A stretch of 64,000 bases of DNA from Paenibacillus piscarius (GTDB taxonomy: Bacteria > Bacillota > Bacilli > Paenibacillales > Paenibacillaceae): contig NZ_JAIEUI010000027.1 in NCBI RefSeq assembly GCF_022234545.1, positions 30,723-94,722 of the forward strand. The letters are read 5' to 3'. Below the pieces are notes generated by a model, which was not told the DNA's origin, made no database searches, and worked only from the letters and a program-made list of their open reading frames with translations. The first letter of the stretch is position 1. Each line of letters begins with the position of its first letter. Shown here one piece after another: positions 61,269-64,000 of the stretch. A program made the position numbers and the translations under genes.

Positions 61269-62927
61269 ATGACCCAGATTCACAACCCTATAATTCCCGG
61301 CATGGCACCCGATCCGTCGATCATTCGTGTTCATGACACTTATTATATCGCTACCTCCAGTTTTCATTGGACCCCGGGGGTACAGATTTACAAATCCATG
61401 GATTTGGCCAACTGGGAGCTGATCAGCTCTGTACTCCGGAACGGTGAGGTTGATTTGCGCGGAACGAATACACCGGCCGGAATCTGGGCGCCGCATCTAT
61501 CGTATGACCCCTCCACAGGCAGATACTGGCTGGCGTATTCGCATATGCTCAATATGGCCGGCCGTGAATTCAACTCGGATTCCTATGCTATGTGGGCAGA
61601 AGATATTCAGGGACCGTGGTCCGAGCCGGTGTATCTCACTTCCATTGGCTTTGACCCGGCGCTCTTTCATGATGATGATGGCAAGCAGTATGTTTCTATC
61701 CTGGAGTGGGAGACACGCGAGGGGTACCAGGCACCGGGCCATATCGTCATTGCTGAGTTTGATTTAACCACGGGGAAGATCATCGGGGACTGGCAGCGGG
61801 TGACGCAGGGATTCACAACCCGGGGCTGCGCTGAGGCACCGCAGATTTACAAACGGAACGGACACTATTATCTAATTATTGCTGCCGGGGGAACCGGATA
61901 TGCTCATGGAGTAGAGGTAGGGCGTTCACAGAATATCTTCGGGCCTTATGAACCGCATCCTTCCGGGGAGCCGATTATTACCTCATCCCCGCGGCATCTG
62001 TTCTCATTGGGTGATCCGGACGCAGGCCATTTTGAGATGTACAACCCGAACTCTCCGATGCAAAAGGCAGGCCATGGCTCCTTAGTTCACACTCATACCG
62101 GCGAATGGTATATTGCCCATCTGATGTCCCGCCCGCTTACGGGCAACCTCTTGAATCCGTTGGGACGCGAAACCTCCATTCAAAAGATGCGCTGGACAGA
62201 AGACGGCTGGCTGGAAATGAAAGACGGGACCAATGTGGCGAAGATGGAGGTTGAGGGGATGGAGGGAGTTATAATTGCTGCCCCGCTGTCCCATGATGTT
62301 CAGGATGATTTCAACGATGAGAGCTACAGCATCCAGTTCATGACCCCTTACCGGAATCAGTCTAGGGACTGGACCAATACGGTAGAGCGCCCGGGGCATC
62401 TGCGGATTTATGGCGGGAACTCTTTTTTCTCACAGATTCATCCGGCTATTATGGCCACACGCGCTACTTCCTTCAATTATGAGCTGCAGACCAAGGTAGA
62501 ATTCCATCCGGATCATTACTCGGAGACTGCGGGCATGGGGCTGTACTATGACTCGAATAACTGGGTGTATGTTCACCTGACGCATTCGGAGCCGGCGCGG
62601 AGCACTGTGCTGAGGGTATTGCAGGCCAAGCTGGGGCAGCGTATTGAATTTGCGGATACGATAATCCCGGTGCCTCAAGGGATCGTGGAGCTGAAGCTTG
62701 TCTACACATCCGGGTTGGCGGACATGCTTTATCGTATGGAACCGGAGATGGAGTGGACAGCCCTTGTAAGTGATTTGGATGCGGCGTACTTGTCGGACGA
62801 AGGTGTTAACGGGGAACCGGGAGAGATCGGCGGATTCACCGGCTTGTTTAATTTCATCGGCTCGGTGGATGCACATCAGCATGATTCCTTTGCCGATTTT
62901 GACTATTATTCTGTGAGGAACCAATAG
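61269..62927 (+). CDS. GH43 beta-xylosidase
   Basis: A 552-residue enzyme of the usual GH43 beta-xylosidase build: a five-bladed propeller (about 5-320) and a concanavalin-like C-terminal domain. The catalytic set lies where it should be in xylosidases: base D15 (P-D-P-S), pKa-tuning D129 (F-D-P-A) and acid E189 (C-A-E-A-P). No signal peptide, so it acts in the cytoplasm on imported xylo-oligosaccharides. The ATG at 61269 is preferred to 61260 and 61170 because of ribosome spacing and family length. Arabinofuranosidase activity is common in the family and possible. Confidence 0.88.
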   Translation: MTQIHNPIIPGMAPDPSIIRVHDTYYIATSSFHWTPGVQIYKSMDLANWELISSVLRNGEVDLRGTNTPAGIWAPHLSYDPSTGRYWLAYSHMLNMAGREFNSDSYAMWAEDIQGPWSEPVYLTSIGFDPALFHDDDGKQYVSILEWETREGYQAPGHIVIAEFDLTTGKIIGDWQRVTQGFTTRGCAEAPQIYKRNGHYYLIIAAGGTGYAHGVEVGRSQNIFGPYEPHPSGEPIITSSPRHLFSLGDPDAGHFEMYNPNSPMQKAGHGSLVHTHTGEWYIAHLMSRPLTGNLLNPLGRETSIQKMRWTEDGWLEMKDGTNVAKMEVEGMEGVIIAAPLSHDVQDDFNDESYSIQFMTPYRNQSRDWTNTVERPGHLRIYGGNSFFSQIHPAIMATRATSFNYELQTKVEFHPDHYSETAGMGLYYDSNNWVYVHLTHSEPARSTVLRVLQAKLGQRIEFADTIIPVPQGIVELKLVYTSGLADMLYRMEPEMEWTALVSDLDAAYLSDEGVNGEPGEIGGFTGLFNFIGSVDAHQHDSFADFDYYSVRNQ

Positions 62928-63019
62928 GCCGCGGATGGGGAAGGAAGGAATTTCCGGTCCACTTTTCAATATATTCTTGTTAAGGTAGGGGGACTGCTAT
63001 TCTGAAGAGGTGATAATTG

Positions 63020-63907
63020 ATGCAAAAGAAACATTGTGCATTCTGCGATCAGATTGTCCGGATTACAGCAGACGGGGAGTATGATCAGTATATCGACTGC
63101 TCCTGCTCGCCTGGCGGAAGCTACAAATTGCTTAGAGACAGCTATGAAGCCATTCTTGCGCTCTCGTTCCAGCAGAAGCGGGACATGCTGCATCTGATCT
63201 CAGGCTATATCTGCGAAAAGACGGATTGCGGCGAAAAGGTGAGTCTTGCGTTCAGCGATCTGGAGGACATTGTGAATGCCCCGGATATTCCGGTAACGGC
63301 TGAGGATAAGGGCAACCGGCTGCTGCAATATCTGTATCGGCATTGTGATGGACCCGGGGAGGCGGTAGTTATTCACCCCTTGGCTCGCAGCTACAATCTG
63401 ACGTACTCTCCCAATCTGCAGGAGCTGGTCTATCTTATTGACAGGCTGCAAAGTGAGAATTTGCTGATCAGGGAAGGAATGAATTTCTCATTGACTCCCA
63501 TGGGCTGGGAGGAAGCGGCAGCAACGGCAGGAGGCCGGATCTTACAGCAGCAATGCCTCGTCCTGCTGCCGGATGATGAGGAGCTGAAGGCGGAGTGGCA
63601 GGAGAAGCTCTGGGGTAAAATCGAGCAATTGGGTTACTTGCCCCGTTTGCTTGCAGGCAGGAACGAAGCGGCGAATTCCCTGGAGTCTGTAGCGGACAGC
63701 AAGCTGATTATTGCCGACCTCACCGGCCAGTCCCCTGAGGTGTATCTGGCTGCGGGCTACGCGCTTGGGCTGAACCTTCCGGTAATCTGGACGGTCAGAA
63801 GCAGTGAGGCAGATGGGTTAAGAGCACATTTTCAGGAGATACGTCCTCTGGTTTGGGATACTGCGGAAGAGCTGAAGGTATTGCTTCAGCAGAAACTTTT
63901 GAAATAA
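63020..63907 (+). CDS. Unknown protein: Cys-cluster N-terminus, nucleoside-hydrolase-like C-terminus
   Basis: A 295-residue protein I do not recognise as a whole. C6, C9, C27 and C29 form a possible zinc knuckle at the N-terminus; a central region (about 40-180) is helical with a winged-helix-like look. The C-terminal part (about 190-295) reads S-K-L-I-I-A-D-L-T-G, then A-A-G-Y-A-L-G-L, P-V-I-W-T-V, a pattern seen in nucleoside 2-deoxyribosyltransferase and TIR-like folds. AAGAGGTGATAATTG precedes the ATG at 63020. It lies just before the rRNA operon promoter. Confidence 0.65.
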   Translation: MQKKHCAFCDQIVRITADGEYDQYIDCSCSPGGSYKLLRDSYEAILALSFQQKRDMLHLISGYICEKTDCGEKVSLAFSDLEDIVNAPDIPVTAEDKGNRLLQYLYRHCDGPGEAVVIHPLARSYNLTYSPNLQELVYLIDRLQSENLLIREGMNFSLTPMGWEEAAATAGGRILQQQCLVLLPDDEELKAEWQEKLWGKIEQLGYLPRLLAGRNEAANSLESVADSKLIIADLTGQSPEVYLAAGYALGLNLPVIWTVRSSEADGLRAHFQEIRPLVWDTAEELKVLLQQKLLK

Positions 63908-63910
63908 TAG

Positions 63911-63939
63911 TTGCATAGTTGTTTGAACCATGTTATATT
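63911..63939 (+). promoter_or_regulatory. rRNA operon promoter
   Basis: TTGCAT (63911-63916), 17-base spacer, TATATT (63934-63939). Followed by a leader of the rRNA type, which makes this a probable rrn promoter. Confidence 0.7.
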
Positions 63940-63983
63940 ATAAAAGTTGCTGGTGACGAGCTGATCGCCGCCGACAACGAGCT

Positions 63984-64000
63984 TGATCTTTGAAAACTGA
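63984..64000 (+). other. rRNA operon leader with boxA-like antiterminator element
   Basis: TGATCTTTGAAAACT at 63984-63998 is the conserved sequence found upstream of 16S rRNA in Bacillales. The 16S gene should begin a few hundred bases beyond the right edge. Confidence 0.65.

Noticed and set aside
1..64000. CRISPR arrays and tRNA genes
   Set aside because: No regularly spaced repeats and no cloverleaf-like sequence were seen by eye; a tRNAscan search would be decisive.

Overview
The window looks like chromosome of a Paenibacillus or close relative. The support is mixed: several YesN/YesM two-component systems sit beside LplABC-type sugar importers, there is a small acid-soluble spore protein (sspI), a Lia/Psp envelope-stress operon, GC-rich low-GC-Firmicute codon use with strong AGGAGG ribosome sites, and a Bacillales-type rRNA operon promoter and leader at the right edge. 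No genome comparison could be run, so the genus is an inference.

Layout. 1-0.57 kb: 3' part of an ADP-ribosylglycohydrolase gene. 0.9-9.7 kb: regulator-kinase-regulator plus LplA/B/C-like importer operon with a cre-like site. 10-12.3 kb: metNIQ methionine importer. 12.6-17.5 kb (minus strand): UgpAEB-like importer followed by a HAD phosphatase and a calcineurin-like phosphoesterase, with a GbsR-type regulator transcribed divergently. 18.3-18.7 kb: scars of an Lrp-type regulator and an EamA transporter. 18.9-23.7 kb: lia/psp operon (LiaI-like, PspA, PspC, PspA, LiaF, LiaS, LiaR). 23.8-30.3 kb: housekeeping genes ywmB-like, zwf, prfC, sspI, ktrA-like and a SpoU/TrmH rRNA methyltransferase.

30.26-38.88 kb: an AT-rich island bounded by a 14-bp direct repeat that lies in the last codons of the methyltransferase gene. 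Inside it is a 5.6-kb cassette with transposon-like inverted ends (24-bp terminal repeat, 23/24 matching, plus inner repeats) but no transposase. The cassette carries an OLD-family nuclease (ATPase + TOPRIM) overlapping a UvrD-type helicase, the Gabija / OLD class 2 arrangement of anti-phage systems. To its right lie two diverged copies of an unknown ~230-260 bp repeat, a broken ISBst12-type IS66 element with its 8-bp target duplication, and an unknown small gene under a promoter overlapped by a 52-bp palindrome.

39-57.6 kb: a carbohydrate locus. A peptidase E-like gene is followed by a YesN regulator, LplB/LplC permeases, a binding lipoprotein, a YesM kinase, a GPH-family symporter, an AraC regulator fused to a GH39-like domain, then a catabolic run of three Gfo/Idh/MocA oxidoreductases, three xylose-isomerase-like TIM barrels and a small protein resembling the C-glycoside deglycosidase beta subunit. 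The beta-like gene directly precedes an alpha-like TIM barrel, so the locus may break C- or O-glycosides through 3-keto intermediates. This is the strongest candidate in the window for new biochemistry.

57.6-64 kb: two tandem CNNM/CorC-type membrane proteins (minus), an AraC regulator (minus) divergent from a GH43 beta-xylosidase, a gene of unknown function with a Cys cluster and a nucleotide-hydrolase-like C-terminus, and finally the promoter and leader of an rRNA operon running off the right edge.
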